The notes under the pieces: model-generated | Seen by the model: only the letters and a program-made list of their open reading frames with translations | What the model was told of the DNA's origin: nothing | Database searches by the model: none | Part shown: positions 45,521-57,322 of the stretch, piece after piece | How positions within the stretch are numbered: the first letter of the stretch is position 1 | Layout: each line of letters opens with the position of its first letter | Program-made: the position numbers and the translations under genes | Assembly: GCA_009363875.1 (NCBI GenBank) | Contig: CM018691.1 | Coordinates: 6,269,977 to 6,333,976 of the forward strand | DNA: 64,000 nt | Origin: Mikania micrantha | Taxonomy: Eukaryota > Streptophyta > Magnoliopsida > Asterales > Asteraceae | Direction: 5' to 3'

Positions 45521-46952
45521 AAACAGAAAATTAAAAACGAAGGAACTTTCAGATCAAACAATTTGGTGATTCAACCAAATTTTTGATCGTATAAAATTCA
45601 ATTCTCAATTGAAAAACATGTATGAATTTCGAGAGTAATTTCTGATGACCTAGCGCGTTGATCAATCGAGGAAATTCGATATAAGCTAGAAAATGAAAAT
45701 TCAATTTTTAAGTTTCATTTTTCTTAAAGTTGCCCCAAAATTTATTAAACAAACTTCATAATAAAGTTCAAAAAATCAAAATTTTTAATAAATTTTCTAT
45801 CCCTCCCTTTGACCCTCCTCTGCCGCTCTAGTGACGTTGCCCCTACCCACGTTAAATTATAAAACCTTAAACAAGCGTGCATCCCACACCCACCTTATTT
45901 AAAGAATTTTATGATTCACATTGATTGTTAGGTTAATCCAATTATACTAAAATATCCAACACTAGAGGGAAAGAAAGGCACTTGGACACATGATTTTGTT
46001 ACGAAAAGCCTACGGTAGTAAGAGAAATTTTTATATGTTTTAGTCATCTTGAGCACGCGGGACCAAACTTACATCCATAATAGATCTAAAATGATACACA
46101 TGAACCTCAGGGACCAAATTCAATCAAGAAACATAATCATAGCATACAATCCGGCAAATCGGGGTCTTTAATGAATGACACAACAAACAATCTACATATC
46201 AATCAACTCTTAAAAACAAGTTCGACCATTGATGGAAATTGAGCAGACAAGTTTGCATGAATTCATATCCAACTATGTTCATAACAGGATTTATAACATG
46301 TTCTCTTAAAAGACCCTGATTCATAGTTCACTTTACAAACAAACAAACTTACCCAGTATATTCCCACCTTTCAGTAGGGTCTGGAAGATATGATAGACAC
46401 AAACCTTACCCCTAAGTAAGAATTAAGACATGTGATGACATAAGTTAGTTATTTAGTAGAGAGATAAATATAAACGGGTTACTACCTCTACTATCAATTA
46501 ATCTTAGTGTTGAACCTCATGTCATATATGTTAGTAACAGTGAGCTATTATCCATGATATCAAACGGTGTTGGTATCAAACCTTCAGGATGTATCAGAGC
46601 TTCCATAAACAAATCAAAATTTGTAGAATTTGGTTAAAAAATACATCAAAATCTTCTTTTAAATTTTATTAACTAGTGTTCATTTAAGGTAGCTTCTCAT
46701 GCTCTTGCATATGACATCCATGTCAAGGGTAGTTTTTTACCGTCCATCTCCGTTCGTTTATGCTTAATGTAGGTTTCATGTCTCTCGGTTTGAAGAGAAC
46801 TTACAATTATCACTGCATCTTGAAAAGTCTCGTTAAAAGAACTACCCTTGACATGGATGTCATATAATTTAAGTTGAAAGGCCTTAAATTTGATCGTTTA
46901 CGTAATTCGAACCAATCATTTTGTAATTTGAAAGGATTGTTTCACAGATTGG
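45521..46952. other. Intergenic, no gene seen
   Basis: It holds the LINE tail at 46333-46412 and a pair of inverted 30-bp phrases (AAGGGTAGTTTTTTAC near 46725 and AACTACCCTTGACATGGATG near 46840). No coding gene was supported. Confidence 0.5.
46333..46412 (-). mobile_element. LINE (RTE-type) 3' tail fragment
   Basis: On the minus strand it has GGGGTAAGGTTTGTGTC, CAGACCCTACTGAAAGGTGG and then (TTTG)n, the conserved end of RTE-type LINEs. Only the tail is present. Confidence 0.6.
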
Positions 46953-49900
46953 TCAAGTTGACTTTTTTGGGTCACTGTTTTCTTGATGAGATTCAGAGTC
47001 GTTCTTTTTCTCCATAACTTCTTGAATGCCTTCTTGATAACCTTGTATGAAGCTCTTCAATGCATCTCTGTAAGCAGAGGCTCGGGTCATGTAAACCCGT
47101 TGCAAAGCGGGTCTAAGGGTCTCCATTCCACCGCGAGCAGCAACCGCTGTCATCATCAATTGGTCAACAATAAACTTATTGTTTTTGTGTTTAATGAAAG
47201 TTTTTTCATAATAAAATATACCTAGATCCTCAAGTGTTGAAGGTTCTGTTTCTGCACTAGAACCTTTAGCGTGATCAGGTTCATCTTCGGATGTTGATTT
47301 CTTCTTATACTCATTTGGACGCAGCTCAGGGCCTATATCTCTTACCCAGCTTGCAGCATAAAGTCTAGTTGCTTCCTTCAATACCTGAAGAATGGTTTCA
47401 AAATAATAACAACATGTATATAAGTTTGTGAATATCAAATTTCAATTCCTTGTCTAGAAAAACACATTCATGTTAACAATATAGGCTACAAATATAACCA
47501 GGCAATATATAACTATACTATATGTGCGTGTGTGCGCATATATAGAGAGATTCATTGCATAACTTATTATTTTAGGTGTGATACATAAATCGGTTATCAG
47601 GGCTGGCCTAGTAGTATACTAGTATACCAAAAGAAAGAAGAGTTTTAAGAAACAAACTTGAAATGGACCTTAAATTAGTGAATTTATGGTTATTCAAAGA
47701 TTCTTTCATGCATTATGTTAGGTATCAAGGAAAATCAATTCTTGCTTCAAAAGGGACGTTTCTTTTGACGAATAAATGGAAATCTTACTTTGTCAATTTC
47801 TGGAAATCTTATTTTGACTTGTGGTCTCAACCAGGAAGGATTTATATAAACCAATTATCCAATCATTCCCTTGACTTTCTGGGTTATCGTTCAAGTGTGC
47901 GGCTAAAGCCTTCAATCGTACGCGGTCAAATGCTAGAAAAGACATTTTTAATCGATAATGCTATTAAGAAGTTTAACAGTAGTGTTCCAATTATGCCTCT
48001 GGTTGGATCATTGGCTAAATCGAAATTTTGTAACGCATTGGGGCTGATAATTAATTCCGATAAAAAGAGAGGAAAAAGAGGAGCAGCAAAGTTTGACTTT
48101 TGATACTTATTTTTCTCCTGTTTTGTTTATTTAGATAAGTTTGTTTTATCTTGTTTTTCTCATTATAAATAGAGGTTAAGACTTTGTAATTTCTCAAGAG
48201 TTTTTCAATAAAAAAATCAACAAAGAGTCGTGGGTGTTTACCACAAAATCAAGAGCCAGATCTGATCCAATTGTGAATTTAACTAACAATTGGTATCAGA
48301 GCCAAACCTGATTGAAGATCGCTGACGCTGCTGTTGCTCGAAGACCCCTCCATTGATTAGGTCGAAGGAGTCGACCAAGCCAAGCCACCGATTGCCGCCG
48401 GAAGTCACAGAAGTTTGAAGAATGGCAGAGAACGCAAACAACAACCTCAATGTTGCGGTTGTTCCGGTTAGAGAAGGCAGCTCAACTACGTACCAATGTT
48501 CTCTTCTTACTGCAACAAATTACACATCTTGGGCAATCAAGATGGAGTCGTTCATGGATGCTCAGGGGATCTGGGATGCCATAGAACCACCCGTAGGAGT
48601 TGACGTGGATGTCAAGATCGGGAAGAAAGCAAGAGCTTTCATCTTCCAGGCGTTGCCGGAAGATATTTTGTTGCAAGTAGCAGGCCATAGAGGAGCTAAG
48701 GACGTCTGGGACGCCCTCAAGGTGCGGTATCTTGGAGAAAATCGAGTACAGCAGGCTCGGATTCAAACCTTAAACCGAGAGTTTGAATTATTGAGCATGA
48801 AGGAATCTGATAGTATTCATGATTTTGCAAGCAAAATTGGTGGGATTGCATCCAAGTTCAGAACACTTGGAACCACAATGGAAGAAAAGATTAAGGTAAA
48901 AAAGCTGCTCAATGCTGCACCAGTCAGATTCTTGCCAGTCGTCGCCACGATCGAGCAGTATTCAGACTTGAATACTATGCCATTCGAGGAACTAGTGGGC
49001 CGCCTTAAGGCTTATGAAGAACGACTAAAACCCACTGGATCAGCCAAAGATTCAGCGGGACAGCTCCTGATGACAAAGGCTGAATGGCAGAAAGCAGATT
49101 CGAAGCAAGCTGGAAGGGGCAGAGGCTCTTTTCCATCAGATAGCCGGGGTCGAGGCCGTGGTAGAGGCCGTGGAAGGCATAACAACCGTGGACGGGGAGA
49201 AAGATACCCCCAGAATAGCAACAGAAAACCCAACCAAACAGAGCAGAAAGACAAACAAGAACGAAGATGTTACAACTGTGATAAGGTGGGCCACTTTGCT
49301 GCTGATTGTTGGGCTCCAAAGAAGGCTGAAGGAGAGGCAAATCTGGCAAGAGAAGATGAAGATCATACAGTTTTGATGGCTGCGTGTTCTAAAGAACTGA
49401 TAATGCTCAATGAGGAGAACGTATTCCCTAATCGCTATGCTGAAGACAAAAGTGATGCTGATACATGGTATCTAGACAACGGGGCTAGCAACCATATGAC
49501 CGGGAATAAGGAATACTTATGTGAACTTGATGAAAAGACAGCAAGGAAGGTCAAGTTTGGAGATGGATCAGCGGTTGAAATCAAAGGCAAAGGATCGGTT
49601 TTGTTTCAAGGAAGACAAGGAGATCAAAGACTTGTCACAAATGTCTATTACATACCAGCACTATGTAATAACATACTAAGTCTCGGTCAATTTGATGAAG
49701 GGGGCTGCAAAGTGGTCATAAAAGATGGTACGCTTTGGTTATTTGAGAAGACCGGAGCTGTACTGCTAAAGGTTGCAAGATCCCAAAACAGACTCTATAA
49801 AATCAAGCTCCAAGCCACTACACCAGCCTGTTATCTTGCAAAGGCAAACGAGACTGCATGGCTTTGGCATGCACGTCTCGGGCACCTGAGTTTTGATGCT

Positions 49901-52900
49901 CTAAACACGCTGTCCACAGAAAAGATGGCAGTTGGAGTGCCCCTAATTAATCACAAATCACAACTTTGTGAGGCGTGCTTAGTTGGGAAACATCGAAGAT
50001 CAGCCTTCCCCACCAAGGCCTCGTATCGGGCATCACAGCCATTGGAACTCATACATGCTGATCTCTGTGGGCCGATCACCCCAAGCACATCATCTGGAAA
50101 CAGGTACTTCTTGCTTCTTGTTGATGACTTCAGCAGGTACATGTGGGCTCACATAATCAAATCCAAGGATAAGCCTATGAAGAGTTTGCTAAGTTCAAAG
50201 AGGCTGCCGAGAAGGAAACAGGGCTGAAGTTGAAGTTGAAGTCACTTAGAACCGATCGGGGAGGTGAATTCGTCTCCACAAACTTTGAACAGCTATGCAG
50301 TAAAGAAGGGATAACTAGGTTCCTAACAGCCCCATACACCCCACAACAAAACGGGGTTGTGGAAAGGCGGAACCAAACTGTTCTTGGAATGACAAGGTCC
50401 ATGATGAAAGCAATGCGGATGCCACAATGGCTATGGGGAGAAGGTGTACGACATGCAATCTATCTTTTGAACCGAATTCCTACCAAGGCAGTGGAAGGAA
50501 AGACTCCTTATGAGGCACTTAAAGGAAGAAAGCCAAAAGTAGATCACTTGAAGGTGTTTGGATGTACTGCACACGCCAAGGTTCCCTCGGTTATGCTCAA
50601 GAAGTTGGATGACCGTAGCGAGCCTTTGGTGCATCTTGGATGTGAACCACGAAGTAAGGCCTACCGACTTTACAACCCACAAACTAATAAGATTGTGGTA
50701 AGTCGGGATGTCCAATTCCAAGAAGATAAGCCATGGGACTGGTCTTCAGAACTCCAGAAAGATGACAAAGTAGAGTGGGCTGAATTTGAAGTGGAAAGTG
50801 AATCCTCAGTAGACAACACAGCTGGTTCAGCCCGTGAAATAGTGGAACCTGACAGCCCACCTCTGAACAGCCCAAACGAAGCCGCAAGCAGTCCAAGTAC
50901 ACCAGCCTCAAGTAAAAGTCCATCAGATCATACAGGACCATCTCATTACAGCCAAAATGATCACGAGATGATGCCAAACAGCCCAGAGTTTGAGTGGAAC
51001 AGCCCAATGACTGATCAATATTTCCCAGAACAGAACAGCCCCACGTTATCTGATCCAAATTCCATTCCAAGATCAACCTATGATGACTCACCTATTAGGG
51101 GTTTTCGTTCTCACAATGAAGTTTATGCAAACACAGCCCCTATCCAGAAAATACCATTTGAAAGAAACCTATTAGTTCGTGAAGAAGAACCTACTTGTGT
51201 CAAAGAAGCTTTGATGAGCAAAGAATGGAGGATAGCAATGAATGATGAACTCGAGTCAATAAAGAAGAACAACACGTGGACTTTGGTTGAGTTACCAAAA
51301 GGAAAACGATCAATAGGGCTGAGATGGGTCTTTAAAACAAAGAAGGATGCAGCTGGAAAGATCACACGTTACAAAGCAAGACTAGTTGCCAAGGGCTACG
51401 TTCAAAAACAAGGGATAGATTATGAGGAAGCTTTCGCACCAGTGGCACGAATGGAAACAGTCAGGCTGATTATAGCTTTGGCAGCCCGGTTGGGCTGGAA
51501 AGTCCATCATCTAGACGTAAAAACAGCATTCCTTCATGGAGAACTGAAAGAAGAAGTGTATGTTGATCAGCCCGAAGGATTCAAGAAGCAAGGCAAAGAA
51601 AATCTGGTTTACAAGCTCTCAAAAGCTTTGTATGGATTGTGACAGGCTCCCCGAGCTTGGAATACCAGGTTAGACACCACTCTCAAAGATCTTGGATTTA
51701 AAAGAAGTCAAAAGGAGTATGCTGTGTACAAACAGGAACACCAAAACCAGGTAACACTGGTGGGTGTTTATGTTGATGATCTAATTGTCACCGGATCAAG
51801 CCCAAAGATGATTGAGTCTTTCAAGCAAAGAATGGCGGACCATTTTGAGATGAGTAACCTGGGATTACTCGCATATTACCTTGGGATTGAAGTAAGTCAA
51901 GCTGAGCAAGGGATATGTCTCAAACAAACTGGTTATGCAGTGAAGATATTAAAAGACTCAAACATGTGGGAGTGTAATTCTACAAAATATCCTATGGAAC
52001 CTGGGCTAAAGCTGGAAAGAATTGATGAAAGTGAGCTGGTGAATCCAACTGATTACAGGAAAGTGATAGGCTGTCTTCGGTACCTGACACATACAAGACC
52101 GGATCTGAACTTTGCAGTTGGAATACTTAGCAGATTCATGGAGGTTCCAAGACAAACACATATGCAGGCTGTAAAACAGGTGCTGCGATATGTAAAAGGG
52201 ACTGTTGACTTTGGTATTCGGTACACGAAAGGTGGAAGTGGAGAGCTGATTGGGTACAGTGATAGTTCACATGCAGCTGACCGGAATGATGGAAAAAGCA
52301 CAACAGGTATAATTTTCTATTATGGGGGTGGACCTGTTGCATGGTGTAGCCAGAAACAAAGCACGGTAGCTTTGTCTTCATGTGAGGCCGAATTCATGGC
52401 AGCAACAGCCGCTGTTTGCCAAGCCATATGGTTGAAAGGGATGCTTGAGGAGCTAACTGGTCAGACGCTTCAAGGAATAAGGCTGCTGGTTGATAATAAA
52501 TCAGCTATTGAGTTGATGAAAAATCCGGTTTTTCATGGCCGGAGTAAACACATTGACACGAAGTACCATTTCATTTGTGAATGTGTTGAAAGGAATTTGG
52601 TGAAAGTTGAATTCGTAAGAGGAGAAGAGCAGGCTGCTGATATTCTGACTAAGGCCCTACCAAGGTTGAAGTTTGTTGAAATGAGGAAAAAATTGGGACT
52701 TGAAGAGCTGAATGAGAAGGATCGGAATCAAGGCCTCAAGGGGGTGAATGATAATTAATTCCGATAAAAAGAGAGGAAAAAGAGGAGCAGCAAAGTTTGA
52801 CTTTTGATACTTATTTTTCTCCTGTTTTGTTTATTTAGATAAGTTTGTTTTATCTTGTTTTTCTCATTATAAATAGAGGTTAAGACTTTGTAATTTCTCA

Positions 52901-53683
52901 AGAGTTTTTCAATAAAAAAATCAACAAAGAGTCGTGGGTGTTTACCACAAAATCAAGAGCCAGATCTGATCCAATTGTGAATTTAACTAACAGGGGCATC
53001 CTATTGGTAAGGCAATTTGGACCGATTTATCAGATTCTGATATAATTGAGCATTTTGGCCGTATATACAGAAATCTTTCTCATTATCATAGTGGATCTTG
53101 GTTTAGATAAAGTTGTAAAGCTTGGGCCAGGAACTTCTTTTGCATTTTCTTTGACACTACTTTTTTCTCTCGACAATGTGAAATGAAAGAGCATGCTTTC
53201 TACACATTTTCTTTGAGATGGAAGTTTATTTTAACTTTTTAACTAAATATATAACCGGTGCAAGTGTTTATACGGTTATCATGGTTTTCTACTTCGAATT
53301 AATTCTGTGATGAACTCACCAAAGATGAGTTCTAGTAACAAGTACACCAATTACTTAATAAGTTGCAACATTTTAACCTCAGTGTTTAACACATGACACA
53401 ACATCTTGTCTCTACCATTACAATGATTAAATCCATCATAAAAAAATGAATGATTTCAACTTCCAATAACCTGTGTTAGTGTTGATTAAGGGTGCAAAAT
53501 CAGGTGATTGTTTAAGGTAAACTTAACTAACAAAAGAAGACTCACCAAAAAACGTTCTTTCCAAGTTAGTTTTCTCCTCTTTTTGAAATGAGGGGGGTCT
53601 GGCAAAGATGAGGGGAACGCGATTTCTTTCAAATCATATCGGACATAATCACGAACTTTCCTCCAAACCACTGTCACCTTCAT
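46953..53683 (-). CDS. Conserved plant protein of unknown function (two coding exons)
   Basis: The coding exons are 53546-53683 (start ATG at 53683) and 46953-47384 (stop TGA), giving 189 residues. The donor TTG|GTGAGT and acceptor TTCTTCAG|GTATTG join in phase 0. The N-terminus carries VRYDLKEIAFPSSLPDPPHF followed by a basic KKRRKLTWKERF. The second exon carries EATRLYAASWVRDIGPELRP, an acidic Ser-rich linker, then a long conserved block with KHKNNKFIVDQLMMTAVAAR and RVYMTRASAYRDALKSFIQG. There is no signal peptide or membrane segment. The pattern is strongly conserved-looking but I cannot name the family. The 6.2-kb intron contains a matK fragment and a copia element in antisense. The splice sites look intact, so the gene may still be expressed. 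Confidence 0.85.
48045..48288 (+). repeat. 5' LTR of copia element 1
   Basis: TGATAATTAATTCCG...TTAACTAACA, 244 bp. It contains TATAAATAGAG near 48167, a good TATA box, and AATAAAAAA near 48209. It matches 52749-52992 without a visible difference. Confidence 0.96.
48291..48303 (+). other. Primer-binding site of copia element 1
   Basis: TGGTATCAGAGCC, complementary to initiator tRNA-Met, two bases after the 5' LTR. Confidence 0.93.
48422..52758 (+). pseudogene. gag-pol: Copia gag-pol polyprotein, broken twice
   Basis: The domains in order are UBN2-type Gag (about residues 30-200), Arg/Gly-rich stretch, CCHC knuckle CYNCDKVGHFAADC (283-296), protease with LDNGASNHMTG (Asp about 352), GAG-pre-integrase LWHARLGHLSF (about 481), integrase core with HADLCGP (Asp about 547) and LLVDDFSRY, then RT with LDVKTAFLHGEL and YVDDLIV, and RNase H with SSCEAEF and SKHIDTKYHF. 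Breaks: a one-base deletion near 50170 puts integrase out of frame (stop at 50225), and a TGA replaces the codon after LYGL at 51640-51642 in RT. The third segment runs to a stop at 52756-52758 inside the 3' LTR. Everything else is open, so these are recent lesions. The element would need outside enzymes to move. Confidence 0.95.
52738..52748 (+). other. Polypurine tract of copia element 1
   Basis: AAGGGGGTGAA directly precedes the TGATAATT start of the 3' LTR. It overlaps the last pol codons. Confidence 0.85.
52749..52992 (+). repeat. 3' LTR of copia element 1
   Basis: 244 bp, apparently identical to 48045-48288, followed by the GGGGC target duplication. The pol stop codon lies in its first ten bases. 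Confidence 0.96.
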
Positions 53684-54018
53684 CCTGAATCTTGATCACC
53701 TCAAACACATCTACAAAATGCAATCAAAAAAAGCAAAATATACATAAACAGTGCTGCCCGGATGATAACTTGTGGTTAAAACCATTAAAACTAAGAGATA
53801 CAATAGAAAGTACTATTTTTTTTTCTCTACACTTTGTTATTCAGATGTTACACATACAATTCATCTTTTCTAAGTAAATTAAAATAATAAAAACTGCCGG
53901 TATCCACACCCTATATAATAAGTTCTTCCATGGTAAAGTGGAATTACATCAAACACCTTGTGTGCAATATAAACACACCGTCTTTACACCTACTATGATT
54001 CCTAACGAAATGGCATAC

Positions 54019-54300
54019 CTAAGATACAGTAATCAATGACAAAGATATAGCCCAGAGAGAGGTATAGAGATATAGCCGAGCGGGGTAAGGAGATACGGTG
54101 GTGGCGGTGAGTGGTAGAGGCGGTGGTGGTTTTTTCCGATCTCCCGTTTCTGTTTCCGTTTCCGCCGTCCAGCAGTGGTGTCGCGGTAGAGGGCTGCCAA
54201 AAATCGGATGGATCAGAGGTCGGTCTCTGGTGGGTTTGTCTGAGAGTGAGAGAGAGAGAGAGAGAGAGGGGTAGAGTATAAATAGAGAGAAGTTATTACC
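54019..54300 (-). promoter_or_regulatory. Probable 5' untranslated exon and promoter region of the 46953-53683 gene
   Basis: This GC-rich stretch contrasts with AT-rich surroundings. It contains a (CT)n tract read on the minus strand (near 54243-54269), a common pyrimidine patch near plant transcription starts, no ATG, and a donor CTTAG|GTATGC at 54019/54018. The acceptor TTTTGTAG|ATGTG at 53711/53710 opens the first coding exon. A five-codon ATG frame (ATGTGTTTGAGGTGA) lies just ahead of the main start. TATAAATA on the plus strand (near 54276) could instead serve a rightward transcript. Confidence 0.5.
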
Positions 54301-56138
54301 GGTAAAGGATGACGGTAGGCGAAGCTCAAGGTGGCCGGCGGTGGTGGCTGCTCCGGTGTTGTCTTCCTACCGGCGGTGGGCCGGGTGGCTCAACGATTTT
54401 GGTGCCTATGCACGCTTAAAACTTTTGAAGCAGTTGATATGAATCTTGTTTATTTGATTTTTAATATATAAAACTTCATCAATATTTGTTCATCAAAATT
54501 TTTAGGTTTATCGTAATTTAAAGATTTGCTAAGATTAGTATGATTTGCTAAAGTTAGCATAGTTCATTAAAATTTATAGGTTTATATAGAATTTAAAGAT
54601 TTATTGAAGTTTGTATGTTCATCAATATTATGAGTTCTTATTTTTTCGACAATTTCATGTTTGACCAAATTTAATTTAAACCGAATCATAACTGGTGATT
54701 AATTAATGGTTAACCAATCAATTAGTTATGGTTATGGATTTGGTTATAGAAATGAACATAACTGCACCGAATCGAATCATGTTCACCCCTACTATCCAAA
54801 TAAGCCAAAACCTGATTTTCTCAAAACAAGCGGCAACACTTAATTAAACTAACCATAACACTTGTTTTCTCAAGCTTCATTTGCCCTTCATCATCGCTTT
54901 TCTACCATAAGGGCCCACACATATATCAATAATATGTGTCTATCGCAAATGGTGTGTATCTTATTTGATGAATTATAATAAGTATAATAAGATTGAGGCC
55001 ATAACTAATTTTATAAAATGGGTTTATGCTCGATGCACGTAGCTCTCACTATTGATTGGTTTGCGACGACTAGAATGTGTCCCCCCATATGGTTTTTAAA
55101 ATAAGTATAATCGTTGGCTCAAGTTTGTTCGATAACACTCGATTTCACTTGATTTCGTTTATATGTTTTCTCATTTCTTTCACAATCATTATTATAAGCA
55201 AAATCAAATAAAATCAAACATAAAATAATAATAATTGTGTTGCTGTGATTGCTCCTTGATAACAAAATTAAAAGTAAAATAATTGACCAAATTATTAGTT
55301 TGAATTAATAAACGAATTGATCATAGTTTGAATTATTAAAACGATTAGTTTTATAACATAAAGGTGAACTCCTTAGTTCGTACAATGTGAAAAGAAAAAC
55401 ATATATAGTATTTCATACATATATATAGGATTATGCTATTTTCGCACCCACCTCTCAAACTTCACATCTATAAACAGGGTCAATAATTATTTGCCTGAAT
55501 TTCTTGCTAATAATTGGTCTCGTATACATCTCGTATAGGCCGTGTATACAAGACCAGTCATTGTCAAATCAATACACGCCAGAGTAGGCTATACGCCTCA
55601 TATTTGCCTATGCGAGACGTATATTGTCAATAGGGCGTAAAATTAAAAAAAAGTATGTAAATAACAAGTCCCTATATTTAACCAATAGCTAAATTACCCC
55701 TGCCTGCCTTATGTCCTTGCTTTGGAAGATTTGACTAATCCTTGCTACGATCTACAATTACACATTAATAATGTATAATATATTTTTTTTAAAAATAAAT
55801 GAAGGAAAAGTGAGGTTGGCTGCTACTGCTGCTCGTGGGTCTTGGTCTACTGTTGCTCCTGACCAGTTCCTTTTCATGATTAAAACTAGCACCACTGCAT
55901 ACACAAAACTACGAACAGAGGTGAAATCATGGAAATGCACAAACTCGACAGAGAGGTTCGGTTCTATGAACGAAAGTTACAATTATCATCAAAAGCTCAA
56001 AACTATAAATTGAACAACATTCGTTCCGTTAAAATAAATTTATAACAATTAGTGTGTTAAATTGATAAATATGTAAGATTTTAATAATAATAATATTCCT
56101 TTATCAAGACAAGTTATTTGATGTGTTTCGCTGTTGGG
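54301..56138. other. Intergenic, no gene seen
   Basis: Up to about 54420 it is still GC-rich (GGTGGCCGGCGGTGGTGG), possibly promoter. The rest is AT-rich. An open frame at 55771-56013 and its antisense partner have no recognisable family. At 55500-55640 GTATACATCTCGTATAGGCC-like phrases recur and may be a MITE remnant. Confidence 0.5.
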
Positions 56139-56906
56139 TGTGGCTAAATGTACCCCTCTTTTGAACTTGTCATACCCCCTCCCCTAAAATATTAACTATA
56201 AATTTGTTAAAATCAACCCTTCAACTATATAACACAACCAAAATACACCAAATATTATTTTTACTTTAAATTCTACTAAACGTATCCCCTCTTACTTGTC
56301 ATACCCTATACAAAATATAAAATTAAATTCATCCAAAATCAGATTTAATTGTATGAACCCTAGTTCCTCTTTGTTCAAATTCGATTGAACTGAGGCCCGA
56401 TTGTTGTTACAAACATAGGGCTTTCGTTCCTCGAACAAAAACAAGTGTAATTGTATATGAAACACCTACCTTAGCTAACTAATTCATGTTCGTTGCTTGA
56501 TGAACCGAAGTCGAACCGCCGGGTTCTTACATGCCTTTTTCTTGATTTGTGTTGAGATTGTGAATAACTTTTGTTTACGCAGAGAGTTTCGCAGAGGTTA
56601 AAGGATTGTTTGGGTTCAATTAATTTTGAGTTTTATGCTCGTTTTAATAGACTTTGAGTTTGAGTTCGACTATGGTTATTTAAGCTTAGATTTCGTATTT
56701 ATTTGATTTTTAAACGATGAATTGATGATGATAATGATTCCGTGATGTCTGAGTTTTGTAAAAACAGTCCCTCACGTTTTTGTTTAAAGGTTTATGGATC
56801 TTTTTAGTTAATTAAAAACATAAGGTTTACTTGTATATATTTAAAAAACTTAAGGAGGGGGTACGACAAGTAAAAAAAATACAAATGGGGGTATATTTAA
56901 GCATAG
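56139..56906. mobile_element. MITE family D (about 50-bp terminal inverted repeats)
   Basis: The left end GGCTAAATGTACCCCTCTTT...CTTGTCATACCCCCTCC is the inverse of the right end GGAGGGGGTACGACAAG...GGGGGTATATTTAAGC. An internal degenerate copy of the same phrase is near 56285-56320. It has no coding capacity and no clear target duplication. Confidence 0.75.
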
Positions 56907-56920
56907 GAAAAAGATCAAAT

Positions 56921-57322
56921 AAAAAGTATATTTCGCCTAAGAAGGCTAAGAAGGATTTTTAAAATCTCCAAAACCGACCCAAACGAACTCCGATTGAACT
57001 CATTTCGATGGCATTGGAACCTCGAACCCTACAATATTATATATGAAGTTTTCGTTTTAACAACTAGATTTAGATTTTAAGTTTTAGGGCTTGATTTTTA
57101 GCTTTTAAGTTGTATATTTATGTTAAAGATTTGTTTTTAAAGTTTTGGTTTTAGTATTAGGGTTTATTGTTTATGATTTAAGGTTTGGGTTTTAGGGTTC
57201 GACAAGCGGGTTCCAATGACGTAAAAATGAATTCAATCGGGGTTTGTTTGAGTCGGTTTTCAAGTTTTTAAAATCCTTCTTAGCCTTCTTAGACAAAATA
57301 GACTTTTTAGGGGAACCTTCCC
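56921..57322. mobile_element. MITE family A, copy 2
   Basis: It has the same order as 16364-16770: CGCCTAAGAAGGCTAAG, the CCGATTGAACTCATTTCGATG segment, the GGTTTTAGG-rich middle, then the inverted arm ending TTCTTAGACAAAATAGAC and AGGGGAACCTTCCCC. The two copies differ by roughly 10 percent. Confidence 0.87.

Larger units (their letters stand above)
48045..52992 (+). mobile_element. Ty1/copia retrotransposon, near-intact, recent
   Basis: It is 4948 bp with LTRs of 244 bp each that appear identical, and target duplications GGGGC at 48040-48044 and 52993-52997. The primer-binding site, gag-pol and polypurine tract are all in place. Two lesions break the polyprotein (a frameshift near 50170 and a TGA at 51640). 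It is inserted in matK-derived DNA within an intron, opposite in direction to the host gene. Confidence 0.97.
47670..53100 (+). pseudogene. matK: Nuclear copy of chloroplast matK (C-terminal part), split by copia
   Basis: 47670-48044 and 52993-53100 together match the plastid maturase K region with HYVRYQGKSILASKG, then PGRIYINQLSNHSLDFLGY, SSVRLKPSIV and VGSLAKSKFCNALG. It continues after the inserted element with HPIGKAIWTDLSDSDIIE and RIYRNLSHYHSGS. Similarity then stops. The frame is open up to the copia element, but many residues differ from usual angiosperm MatK, so the transfer is not recent or came from an unusual source. It lies antisense in the intron of the 46953-53683 gene. It is non-functional: both ends of MatK are missing. 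Confidence 0.88.

Noticed and set aside
47663..48103. 146-codon frame as a standalone gene
   Set aside because: It is matK-derived up to 48044 and then reads by chance into the copia LTR.
55758..56013. Overlapping open frames on both strands
   Set aside because: Neither shows a recognisable motif, splice context or codon bias.
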